Source of the DNA: Bacteroidota bacterium
GTDB lineage: Bacteria > Bacteroidota > Bacteroidia > Bacteroidales > B39-G9
Length of the DNA: 7,153 bases
NCBI GenBank assembly: GCA_003648455.1
Contig: QMPG01000159.1
Span: 1-7,153 of the forward strand
Direction of reading: 5' to 3'
Both the position numbers and the translations under genes were made by a program. The notes beneath the pieces were generated by a model. That model saw nothing but the letters and a program-made list of their open reading frames with translations, ran no database searches and was not told the origin of the DNA. Below are positions 1-5,291 of this stretch, piece after piece. The first letter of the stretch is position 1. Every line of letters begins with the position of its first letter.

Positions 1-1567
1 CAGCAATACCAGTTTTTAAAGGTTCTGAAAAAGTTAAGAGTAACTCTTTGTCATTCATTACTTTTATGCTTTCTAAAACCGGAGCTTGAGTGTCAATGTT
101 TGGAGCATCAACAGAATTAATTTCCCCCGGTGTTCCTCCTTTTTCGTCGATTGAAGCTGTCCAGTTATTAATTGCACCGCAAGTGTTGTCAGGGTCAATT
201 CTTTCAATAGACCAGCCACCTTCATCTTTATCGGTATTGTGATACCAGGCAGTTGTATAGCTAACTTTTGATATTTCATTATCTGATTTGTCTTTCAATA
301 TTATTGTTTTTCCCGAATTTGTTAAATCAGTAGAACCAATTAAAGCCAATGTGTTCCCATATTGTTTTAAACTGTCATAAGCGCTTGTTGAACAGATTAT
401 TAAAAAACTATCGGGTTTTAACGTAATACTAGGAAAAGTTTTAATTTTATCTCCAATACACAAAGACCAATCTGTTAAATTAACATTATAATCAAAATTG
501 TTAAAAATTTCGAGATATTCATATTCAGGCAATCCAACTGCCGGCGTTGGATCTGCCATTATTTCATTAATAACAACATCGCCAAATGATGCGGGCATAG
601 AATATGAAAAATTAAAAGAAACGTTATCCATCGGTAAACCTTTAAGGTCTTTAACATTATCTACAATTAATGTATAGTCATTGGTTGTCATGTTTGATAC
701 AGATAATGTTACAGTATCTGCACTGCTTAAGGTTGCGCTTTTTATTGTAATGCTTGGTGTGATAGAATAGTTTGAAACTGTTTCGGCACTTGTTTGTTCA
801 ATTTCTTCTGAAAAAATAACATGCAAAATTGTATCATTAACAGTCTCAACATTTTTTATTGTTGGAGGTGTATTGGTTTGAGATAATTCAAAGTCGTCGA
901 ACCAGAGTTTTTGATCAGCAGATGAGGTATATTTATAATAAACTCCGAAATAATTTGAGTTAGTAAATTCAGAATTAACAGCTGTTCCTTTACTAATTAA
1001 ATTATCAAAACCGCCATCAGTATCAACTTTTAATTCCCAAGAACCTTCAGAAGTTCGTGTTATTTCAAAACCGGCAGCAATTGATGTTCCAACGCTATCT
1101 TCCCAATCAATATTTGTTTTTATGAGTTCCGTAGCTGAGCCTGATATAATCTTCCATAATCGAAGTGTATCGTCTGAACCACCGGTATAATTTACACCAA
1201 CCACATAAGCATTATTTATACTGTCAGCAGCCATTTGAGAGGCATTATTATCGGCAAAAAGATAAACGCCCCAATTATTGCCACTAGTAGGGTTATATCC
1301 GTGTTTCACTTGAAATTTCCATACTGTGGTTCCTTCGCCAACATTTATTGAAGATATATCGTAAGAAATTTGATCGTGATAAGAAGTTGAACTATTATAA
1401 ATATGATGTAATGAATAGCTGCCTGTTATTGGATTAACATCTGAAGCAGCCCATCTTCCTGTATAGCTTTCTGTCCAGCCCGTGATATTGCCATCTTCAA
1501 AATTATCAGTTACTTGGGCAGTTAAACTAAAAGGTAATAGGATTAAAAAAAAAATTAGTTTTTTCAT
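1..1567 (-). CDS. Secreted lamin-tail/Ig-like multidomain surface protein, C-terminus cut off by window edge
   Basis: An uninterrupted frame of 522 codons starts at the ATG at 1567 and leaves the window at base 1, so only the N-terminal part is visible. Residues 1-17 are a signal peptide with an LTA|Q cleavage site, so the product is exported. Residues about 20-230 look like a jelly-roll beta-sandwich (begins DNFEDGNITGW, ends LWFDDFEL). Residues about 234-325 are an Ig-like SbsC/Big_5-type domain (core VIFSEEIE). Residues about 329-485 are a lamin tail domain (GDVVINEIMADPTP, then EYLEIFN, a WSL strand and GWSIERID), with Cys at 370, 392 and 463. A second Ig-like domain starts near 493 (LLLTFSEPL). 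In Bacteroidota such proteins are usually long, surface-attached or secreted, and often carry a C-terminal type IX secretion signal. That end is not visible here, so type IX export is inference. Substrate or partner is unknown. It is divergent from asd. Confidence 0.9.
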   Translation of the reverse strand, partial: MKKLIFFLILLPFSLTAQVTDNFEDGNITGWTESYTGRWAASDVNPITGSYSLHHIYNSSTSYHDQISYDISSINVGEGTTVWKFQVKHGYNPTSGNNWGVYLFADNNASQMAADSINNAYVVGVNYTGGSDDTLRLWKIISGSATELIKTNIDWEDSVGTSIAAGFEITRTSEGSWELKVDTDGGFDNLISKGTAVNSEFTNSNYFGVYYKYTSSADQKLWFDDFELSQTNTPPTIKNVETVNDTILHVIFSEEIEQTSAETVSNYSITPSITIKSATLSSADTVTLSVSNMTTNDYTLIVDNVKDLKGLPMDNVSFNFSYSMPASFGDVVINEIMADPTPAVGLPEYEYLEIFNNFDYNVNLTDWSLCIGDKIKTFPSITLKPDSFLIICSTSAYDSLKQYGNTLALIGSTDLTNSGKTIILKDKSDNEISKVSYTTAWYHNTDKDEGGWSIERIDPDNTCGAINNWTASIDEKGGTPGEINSVDAPNIDTQAPVLESIKVMNDKELLLTFSEPLKTGIA

Positions 1568-1597
1568 TTTTATGATAACATTTATAATTAAAACATA

Positions 1598-1605
1598 TAT
1601 TTTTG
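1598..1605 (+). promoter_or_regulatory. Bacteroidota -7 promoter element (TAnnTTTG) for asd
   Basis: TATTTTTG is an exact match to the Bacteroidota sigma-A -7 consensus TAnnTTTG. It lies 46 bp before the asd ATG at 1651 and implies a start of transcription near 1612. No clear TTTG -33 element is seen 17-23 bp upstream. The leader that follows contains a run of 13 A (1629-1641) and no Shine-Dalgarno sequence, which is common in this phylum. Such an 8-base match can occur by chance in AT-rich DNA. Confidence 0.5.
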
Positions 1606-1650
1606 AAAAATACGAATAATTTTTTCACAAAAAAAAAAAAACGTAATAAA

Positions 1651-2640
1651 ATGAAAGTTGCTGTTGTTGGAGCTACAGGTTTAGTGGGAAAAAAAATGCT
1701 TGAAATACTTGATGAGAGGGATTTTCCAATTTCTGAGATTTATCCGGTTGCATCGGATAAATCAGTTGGAAAACAAGTTAAGTTTAAAGGTAAATTTTAT
1801 AATGTAATTAGCATTAAAGATGCAATTGATTGTCGTCCGCAAATAGCTTTGTTTTCGGCAGGTGGTGATGTGTCGTTAAAATGGGCTGAGAAATTTGCCG
1901 AAGTTGGCACAATTGTTATTGATAATTCGTCGGCTTGGCGAATGGATATTAATAAAAAACTGGTTGTGCCCGAAATAAACGCTAATATTCTTACTAAAGA
2001 AGATAAAATTATTGCAAACCCAAATTGTTCTACAATTCAAATGGTTCTTGCATTGGCACCTCTTCACAAGAAATACAATATTAAAAGAATTATTGTTTCA
2101 ACCTACCAGTCAATAACCGGAACAGGGATGAAGGCTGTAAGGCAATTAGAAAACGAACGGAAAAATATTAAGGGAGAAATGGCTTATCCATATCCAATTG
2201 ATAAAAATTGCATTCCTCATTGCGACGTTTTCACTGAAAATGGATACACCAAAGAAGAAATGAAATTGCTTAATGAGACAAAAAAAATATTGAATAACGA
2301 AGAGCTTAGAATTACTGCTACAGCAGCACGAATACCTACTACCGGTGGTCATTCGGAAGCAGTAAATATTGAGTTTGAAAAAGATTTTGATGTTAATGAA
2401 GTTGTTGATATTCTTAAAAATTCAAAAGGCATTATTGTTAAAGATGATATTAAGAATAATGATTATCCTATGCCAATTTTTGCTGAAGGTAAAGATGATG
2501 TTTTTGTGGGTCGCATAAGACGTGACTTCTCAAATAAAAACAGTCTGAATTTATGGATTGTAGCCGATAATCTTAGAAAAGGTGCTGCAACTAACGCTGT
2601 TCAGATAGCTGAGTATTTAGTTGAAAATAAGCTGGTATAA
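1651..2640 (+). CDS. asd: Aspartate-semialdehyde dehydrogenase
   Basis: Makes L-aspartate 4-semialdehyde from 4-phospho-L-aspartate with NADPH, the branch-point step for lysine/diaminopimelate, threonine and methionine; a cytosolic enzyme. The 329-aa product has the N-terminal Rossmann loop GATGLVG (7-13), SAGGDVS, and IDNSSAWRMD. The nucleophile is Cys126 in NPNCST. Gln153 (STYQS), Arg227 and His234 (GGHSEA) complete the active site. The spacings C-Q 27 and R-H 7 match those of E. coli Asd (C135/Q162, R267/H274). The C-terminus GRIRRDFSNKNSLNLWIVADNLRKGAA is typical. I chose ATG 1651 because MKVAVVGATG is the normal family N-terminus. An in-frame TTG at 1603 would add 16 Lys/Asn-rich residues and sits inside the predicted -7 promoter element. 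The gene is transcribed alone: divergent from the lamin-tail gene and convergent with the DUF6588 gene. Confidence 0.97.
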   Translation: MKVAVVGATGLVGKKMLEILDERDFPISEIYPVASDKSVGKQVKFKGKFYNVISIKDAIDCRPQIALFSAGGDVSLKWAEKFAEVGTIVIDNSSAWRMDINKKLVVPEINANILTKEDKIIANPNCSTIQMVLALAPLHKKYNIKRIIVSTYQSITGTGMKAVRQLENERKNIKGEMAYPYPIDKNCIPHCDVFTENGYTKEEMKLLNETKKILNNEELRITATAARIPTTGGHSEAVNIEFEKDFDVNEVVDILKNSKGIIVKDDIKNNDYPMPIFAEGKDDVFVGRIRRDFSNKNSLNLWIVADNLRKGAATNAVQIAEYLVENKLV

Positions 2641-2652
2641 TTTATCAGCTTA
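2628..2652 (+). terminator. Hairpin overlapping the asd stop codon
   Basis: TAAGCTG (2628-2634) pairs with CAGCTTA (2646-2652), and ATAA/TTAT can extend the stem inside with a small bulge. The hairpin includes the asd TAA. No U-tract follows directly (a run of A comes instead), so it is not a canonical intrinsic terminator. A second weak inverted repeat, TGGTTAA (2656-2662) with TTAACCA (2701-2707), follows and encloses a T9 run. Confidence 0.3.
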
Positions 2653-2842
2653 GTTGTGGTTAAAAAAAATATGAATTTTCCATGTTTTTTTTTATGGATA
2701 TTAACCAGAGTTCGCTTAATGTCAATTGTCAGCCACAAAAGTAGCGTTAACTAAAAATCAAATTATTATAAAAATATTTCATTTTCAAAATAAAAAAAAA
2801 ATTAATTTAAAAACCTTACTTTTCGAAAATTTTTCATAATTC

Positions 2843-2889
2843 CGCAGGGGAATAAATTTCAATCTCTAATCAAGAGACTGCTCCCTGCG
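2843..2889. repeat. Nested inverted repeat (CGCAGGG...CCCTGCG)
   Basis: The 7-bp arms CGCAGGG (2843-2849) and CCCTGCG (2883-2889) enclose a second small stem TCTCT-aatca-AGAGA. GC-rich arms in AT-rich surroundings make this stand out. It is likely part of the dispersed palindromic repeats of this region; function is unknown. Confidence 0.55.
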
Positions 2890-2911
2890 ATTATCTTGTT
2901 TGTTATCAATA

Positions 2912-2958
2912 CCCCCGATTAAAATCGAGGGCTAATCATATTTTTTCCTTTCAGGAAA
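2912..2958 (-). repeat. REP-like two-hairpin unit, minus orientation
   Basis: Read on the minus strand, hairpin 1 is TTTCCT-GAA-AGGAAA (2958-2944). A 12-nt spacer follows, then hairpin 2, a CCC-rich stem with CGAT/ATCG core (2931-2912). The same architecture is found on the plus strand at 3503-3549 with different stem bases. Arrangement and GAA loop resemble REP elements. No REP-associated transposase (RAYT) gene is in the window, so membership in such a family is inference. Confidence 0.6.
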
Positions 2959-2992
2959 TTATTTATTAAAAAAATGAATAATAAATTTTTTT

Positions 2993-3128
2993 AGCGGATT
3001 AATAATCAAATTAACCCGCTTTATTCATGCAAAAACGAAGTAAATTGCATGAATTAGCGATGGATAGTGGAAAGTAAAGCGGGAACCGAACCGCCAGTTG
3101 GCGGTGAGCTCACGCAAGTAAACCCCGC
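2993..3128. repeat. Complex folded block with competing inverted repeats
   Basis: Four mutually complementary segments alternate. Segment 1 AGCGGATTAAT (2993-3003) pairs with segment 2 ATTAACCCGCT (3010-3020) with one mismatch. CCCGCTTTA (3015-3023) pairs perfectly with segment 3 TAAAGCGGG (3075-3083). GCGGG (3079-3083) pairs with segment 4 CCCGC (3124-3128). Inside 2-3 lies a perfect 10-bp stem ATTCATGCAA (3023-3032) / TTGCATGAAT (3045-3054). Inside 3-4 lie ACCGCCA-gt-TGGCGGT (3090-3105) and the palindrome TGAGCTCA (3105-3112). Part of the block (about 3079-3128) is much richer in G+C than its surroundings. It could be a mobile palindromic element or a structured RNA; no gene starts nearby on either strand. 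Confidence 0.6.
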
Positions 3129-3162
3129 ATTAGAAGTACCCAAATTTGGGGTTTTAAAAACA

Positions 3163-3216
3163 CCAAATTTGTTGGTAATTCTTAAGCGTAGAAAAATTAT
3201 GAATTTTTCGGGTTAA
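3163..3216 (+). repeat. 54-bp dispersed repeat, copy A
   Basis: Matches 7097-7150 on the opposite strand at 46 of 54 positions without gaps. It begins CCAAATTTGTTGGTA and contains the hairpin GAAAAATT-ATG-AATTTTTC (3191-3209). In copy B the stem has changed but still pairs. An outer CTTAA/TTAAG stem adds 5 bp in this copy only. Confidence 0.7.
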
Positions 3217-3273
3217 GTTTATTGTTTTTATAATGCATTGCGTTTTTTTGTAATTTTATAATTTAAAACCAAA

Positions 3274-3307
3274 AAAACCACAGAAAAAAAAATCTTTTTG
3301 TGGTTTT
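3274..3307. terminator. AT-rich stem-loop, possible terminator
   Basis: AAAACCAC (3274-3281) pairs with GTGGTTTT (3300-3307), and after a 2-nt bulge AAAAA pairs with TTTTT. A run of seven T follows at 3319-3325, too far from the stem for a canonical plus-strand terminator. It lies over 600 bp beyond asd, so a role in asd termination is doubtful. Confidence 0.3.
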
Positions 3308-3362
3308 AATTAAAATAGTTTTTTTGTTAAAAACCTTTAACGGTTATTTAGGACTAGTATTG

Positions 3363-3438
3363 CCGTGGCACGGATAAATTAATTTATAAAAATCTGTCAA
3401 TACATATTCCACATTTAATTAAACGAACCGTGCAACGG
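3363..3438. repeat. Pair of CCGT-NNN-ACGG mini-hairpins
   Basis: CCGT-ggc-ACGG (3363-3373) and CCGT-gca-ACGG (3428-3438) are 65 bp apart, in the same orientation. The first is followed at once by the perfect 14-bp palindrome ATAAATTAATTTAT (3374-3387). The second is part of the 28-bp repeat at 3415-3442. Confidence 0.45.
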
Positions 3439-3442
3439 CTAT
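3415..3442 (+). repeat. 28-bp direct repeat, copy 1
   Basis: Matches 3742-3769 at 25 of 28 positions, with shared core TGCAACGGCTAT. This copy keeps a symmetrical CCGT-gca-ACGG stem that a G-to-T change disrupts in copy 2. Confidence 0.65.
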
Positions 3443-3502
3443 TTACGATAATTAAAAAACGCTTCCAGGTTTTTCAAATGATGGAAGGTTATTTTAATTA
3501 AA

Positions 3503-3549
3503 AATCCTGAAAGGATTGAATAATAATAACCCTGTATGAAATGCAGGGT
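3503..3549 (+). repeat. REP-like two-hairpin unit, plus orientation
   Basis: Hairpin 1 is AATCCT-GAA-AGGATT (3503-3517). An 11-nt A/T spacer follows, then hairpin 2 ACCCTG-n9-CAGGGT (3529-3549). It shares the 11-base core TCCTGAAAGGA with the minus-strand unit at 2912-2958. Outer stem bases differ between the units but still pair. Confidence 0.6.
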
Positions 3550-3583
3550 AAATGATATGAAATAAAAATAAGAACACTGAAAA

Positions 3584-3636
3584 GGGTTCAATATAGAAGA
3601 ACCCAAATTTTCCAGATCTCGCAGATTTGGAAAATT
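3584..3636. repeat. Two adjacent stem-loops
   Basis: The first is GGGTTC (3584-3589) with GAACCC (3599-3604) and a 9-nt loop. The second is a 14-bp stem, AATTTTCCAGATCT (3606-3619) with AGATTTGGAAAATT (3623-3636). It has only one G-T wobble pair and a CGC loop. This is the longest nearly perfect simple hairpin in the region. No T-tract follows on either strand, so it is not a typical terminator. Confidence 0.6.
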
Positions 3637-3741
3637 GCAGAAAAAAAATCAATCTCCTTAACCCTCTTCTCCAAGAGGAAATTTTCTCTCAGTGGCAATG
3701 AAAAGTAAATTAATAAAAATATGTAAATACTTATTTCTTTT

Positions 3742-3769
3742 TTAGTTAAAAGAACCTTGCAACGGCTAT
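3742..3769 (+). repeat. 28-bp direct repeat, copy 2
   Basis: Second copy of the repeat at 3415-3442, with three mismatches and the same orientation, 327 bp apart. Followed by unrelated AT-rich sequence. Confidence 0.65.
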
Positions 3770-3806
3770 GGTTTATAATGAGAATTATTTTGGCTTATAA
3801 TTTTTC

Positions 3807-3865
3807 TCACTCTTTCAGAGTGAAGGAGGTATAGTCACATCTATACTTGGAATATCGTCCCAAGT
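3807..3865 (-). repeat. Cluster of three consecutive hairpins
   Basis: On the minus strand the order is ACTTGG-n9-CCAAGT (3865-3845), GTATAG-n6-CTATAC (3846-3829), and TCACTCT-GAA-AGAGTGA (3823-3807). The last has the same CTGAAAG loop core as the hairpins at 2944-2958 and 3503-3517. The first two stems nearly abut. Confidence 0.6.
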
Positions 3866-3967
3866 TATTAGTATTTAGATTAAAAAATAAATTTATAGCC
3901 CCCAAATTTTAAATTTTGAGAGATATAATTTTTTTATTTAGACTTGCTAAAATTTATGCCTAATCCA

Positions 3968-4018
3968 CCCGAATTTTAAAGGGAGTCTACTTTAATCGGG
4001 GGCTAATCGTATTTTTTC
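3968..4018. repeat. Diverged copy of the minus-strand REP-like unit
   Basis: Bases 3994-4018 match 2923-2947 at 23 of 25 positions. In both places this is a hairpin-2 arm, spacer and T6 run. Here the hairpin is formed by CCCGA...TTAAAG (3968-3981) with CTTTAATCGGG (3990-4000), with a 3-nt bulge. Hairpin 1 appears decayed: only TTCCGAAAA remains on the minus strand. Confidence 0.5.
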
Positions 4019-4040
4019 GGAACTTTATCATTTAAAAATA

Positions 4041-4075
4041 AAAAAATCGCGATAAATTATTTATCACGATTTTTT
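4041..4075 (-). terminator. Intrinsic terminator of the DUF6588 gene
   Basis: AAAAAATCG-c-GATAAA (4041-4056) pairs with TTTATC-a-CGATTTTTT (4060-4075) around the loop TTA: 15 pairs with one C/A mismatch. On the minus strand it lies 25 bp past the stop codon at 4101 and ends in a T-run of six or more. The symmetrical A and T runs would let it also stop plus-strand transcription reaching it from asd. Confidence 0.75.
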
Positions 4076-4100
4076 AGGACTAGTTAGTCAAAAAATATTT

Positions 4101-5216
4101 TTATCTAAAACTAATACCAATACCTGCTGTTACCATTGAATAGCTTGCATAAGTATAATCAACATGAAAAGTTACAACAGCAAATTTTAAACGTGCACCA
4201 ATATTGTAACGAGGAATAGTAGTACCTTCAACATTATCTATTGACATGTCAATAGGGTCAGTAATAACTTCACTGTCGCGAATAACTTTATGTGCAAAAT
4301 TAGGGCTTGTAGGATTTGTTTCAACAGCTAAAATAGGGTAATTACCTTTTAATTGTAAGTCGGTTGAGGTAGAACTAAAACCAACACCGGCATAAACACA
4401 AATAACAGGCAGGTTAACAGAAGCTACCAAATTAGCAGTATAACTTGTAAAAGTTAAATCAAGTTTTTGATCATCGAATGATTGAGTTGTAACAACAGTA
4501 ACGTCATTTCCATAAATGTCCGGTTGAAAACTAATATCAGCATTTGTTGATAATTTTGTGTAGCCACCCATAACAGATAAATTCCAAATTGGCAAGGCTT
4601 TCAAGAAAGGTATCCATTGTTTTAAATCGTGTCGCAAACCAATACCCCATAATCCTATAGAAGCGCCACTGTTTTCAACAGTTGGCACATAGCGACCCAT
4701 AATTTCGGTACCGTAAACCAATCCAATACCGGCTTTTATCATAGGTAAAGGAAAGGCTCCAATCCCTGTTCCCTTTGGCATTTGAAAATCGGCTAATTTA
4801 TATGTACCTACCGATGGAATTGTTGCGTTATATTCTAATCTTGAACCATCATCACGTTTTCCTGCAGCAGTGGGAGTCATATTACTTTCACCTGTTGCTA
4901 AAGTTAATGATTCTAGCCCCAGTTCGCTTATATCAAATTCTTTATCTGCTGAGGGAGCAAAAGCCATGCTTGTTGTGAGGGTAATGTCAAAACCTAATTT
5001 GCCGTGAACTTTTGCAGAATTATACCAACCACCATTTAAGTCGGTTCCCAAAATGTTAGCATAAGGAGTTAAATATGCTTTAAATAATTTTTGTGCATCA
5101 TTTGTTCCTCCTTGCATAAAATTTGCAATATCGTCAAATTGTGCAAATGTGCTTGTTGTAAATATCCCGAATACTAATATTAGGAATATTTTTTTTATTT
5201 GTAAAATTGTTTTCAT
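4101..5216 (-). CDS. Predicted outer-membrane beta-barrel protein, DUF6588-like
   Basis: A 371-aa protein of unknown function. Residues 1-25 are a signal peptide ending TFA|Q. A short helical stretch (about 27-50) leads to the motif YLTPY...DLNGGWYNSAKVHGKLGFDIT (49-79), which I recognise as the DUF6588 signature of Bacteroidota. The rest alternates hydrophobic and polar residues with many Gly, Tyr and Thr. It ends in amphipathic strands (FHVDYTYASYSMVTAGIGISFR), as in outer-membrane barrels. I chose ATG 5216 (MKTILQ) because it gives a compact signal peptide; ATG 5222 would add only MT. A further in-frame GTG at 5249 is unlikely. No Shine-Dalgarno is seen. It lies 75 bp downstream of the MBL-fold gene on the same strand and is followed by a strong hairpin terminator. 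The CDS is secure; family name is from memory of the motif. Confidence 0.85.
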   Translation of the reverse strand: MKTILQIKKIFLILVFGIFTTSTFAQFDDIANFMQGGTNDAQKLFKAYLTPYANILGTDLNGGWYNSAKVHGKLGFDITLTTSMAFAPSADKEFDISELGLESLTLATGESNMTPTAAGKRDDGSRLEYNATIPSVGTYKLADFQMPKGTGIGAFPLPMIKAGIGLVYGTEIMGRYVPTVENSGASIGLWGIGLRHDLKQWIPFLKALPIWNLSVMGGYTKLSTNADISFQPDIYGNDVTVVTTQSFDDQKLDLTFTSYTANLVASVNLPVICVYAGVGFSSTSTDLQLKGNYPILAVETNPTSPNFAHKVIRDSEVITDPIDMSIDNVEGTTIPRYNIGARLKFAVVTFHVDYTYASYSMVTAGIGISFR

Positions 5217-5250
5217 AGTCATAGAGTTTAAGTTAATAAAAAATAACACT

Positions 5251-5270
5251 ACTAATTTAAAGTAATTAGT
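5251..5270 (-). terminator. Weak hairpin between the MBL-fold and DUF6588 genes
   Basis: ACTAATT (5251-5257) pairs perfectly with AATTAGT (5264-5270) around a 6-nt loop. On the minus strand a T-rich tract follows after a few bases, and a run of twelve T (5283-5272) precedes it. An AT-only stem core is weak, so it may attenuate rather than stop read-through from the MBL-fold gene. It also carries TACTTTA, a near match to a -7 element. Confidence 0.35.
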
Positions 5271-5291
5271 TAAAAAAAAAAAATTATTATA

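Larger units (their letters stand above)
2641..4100. other. 1460-bp gene-free, hairpin- and repeat-rich region between convergent genes
   Basis: No open frame with plausible composition or a recognisable protein occurs on either strand, and stops are frequent. It lies between the 3' ends of asd and the DUF6588 gene, so it needs no promoters. It holds at least a dozen stem-loops and several diverged repeats, listed separately where well supported. Others are: CTTCCA/TGGAAG (3462-3467 with 3482-3487), CCTCTT-ctcc-AAGAGG (3663-3678), the 12-bp palindrome CCCAAATTTGGG (3139-3150), and the 14-bp palindrome ATAAATTAATTTAT (3374-3387). The stretch 2708-2840 is plain AT-rich sequence in which I see nothing. 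Repeat accumulation between convergent genes is typical of REP-like elements. Confidence 0.85.

Noticed and set aside
73..279. 68-codon open frame on the minus strand
   Set aside because: It is out of frame within the lamin-tail coding sequence, whose translation is continuous and domain-like; the product is unconvincing.
1603..1650. N-terminal extension of asd from a TTG codon
   Set aside because: It overlaps a -7 promoter element, is Lys/Asn-rich low-complexity sequence, and precedes the conserved family N-terminus.
1876..2352. Two short minus-strand open frames
   Set aside because: They are antisense to the conserved asd gene, with no recognisable product; they are shadows of AT-rich coding DNA.
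2993..3128. Riboswitch or attenuator controlling a gene
   Set aside because: No start codon of a real gene lies downstream on either strand within a sensible distance; it sits between convergent gene ends.
2641..4100. CRISPR array
   Set aside because: Repeats differ in length and orientation and are irregularly spaced, with no constant repeat-spacer pattern and no cas gene.
2641..4100. Decayed transposase or other pseudogene
   Set aside because: I could not read any recognisable protein fragment in any frame; the palindromes alone do not show that an insertion sequence was there.
4775..4978. 67-codon plus-strand open frame
   Set aside because: It is antisense to the DUF6588 gene with no family features.
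5217..5249. GTG start extending the DUF6588 protein by 11 residues
   Set aside because: It puts extra polar residues before a signal peptide that is already complete from ATG 5216; no ribosome binding site supports it.
5258..5264. TACTTTA on the minus strand as the -7 element of the DUF6588 gene
   Set aside because: It lacks the final G of TAnnTTTG and has no -33 box; it also lies in the loop of a hairpin. Too weak to list as a promoter.
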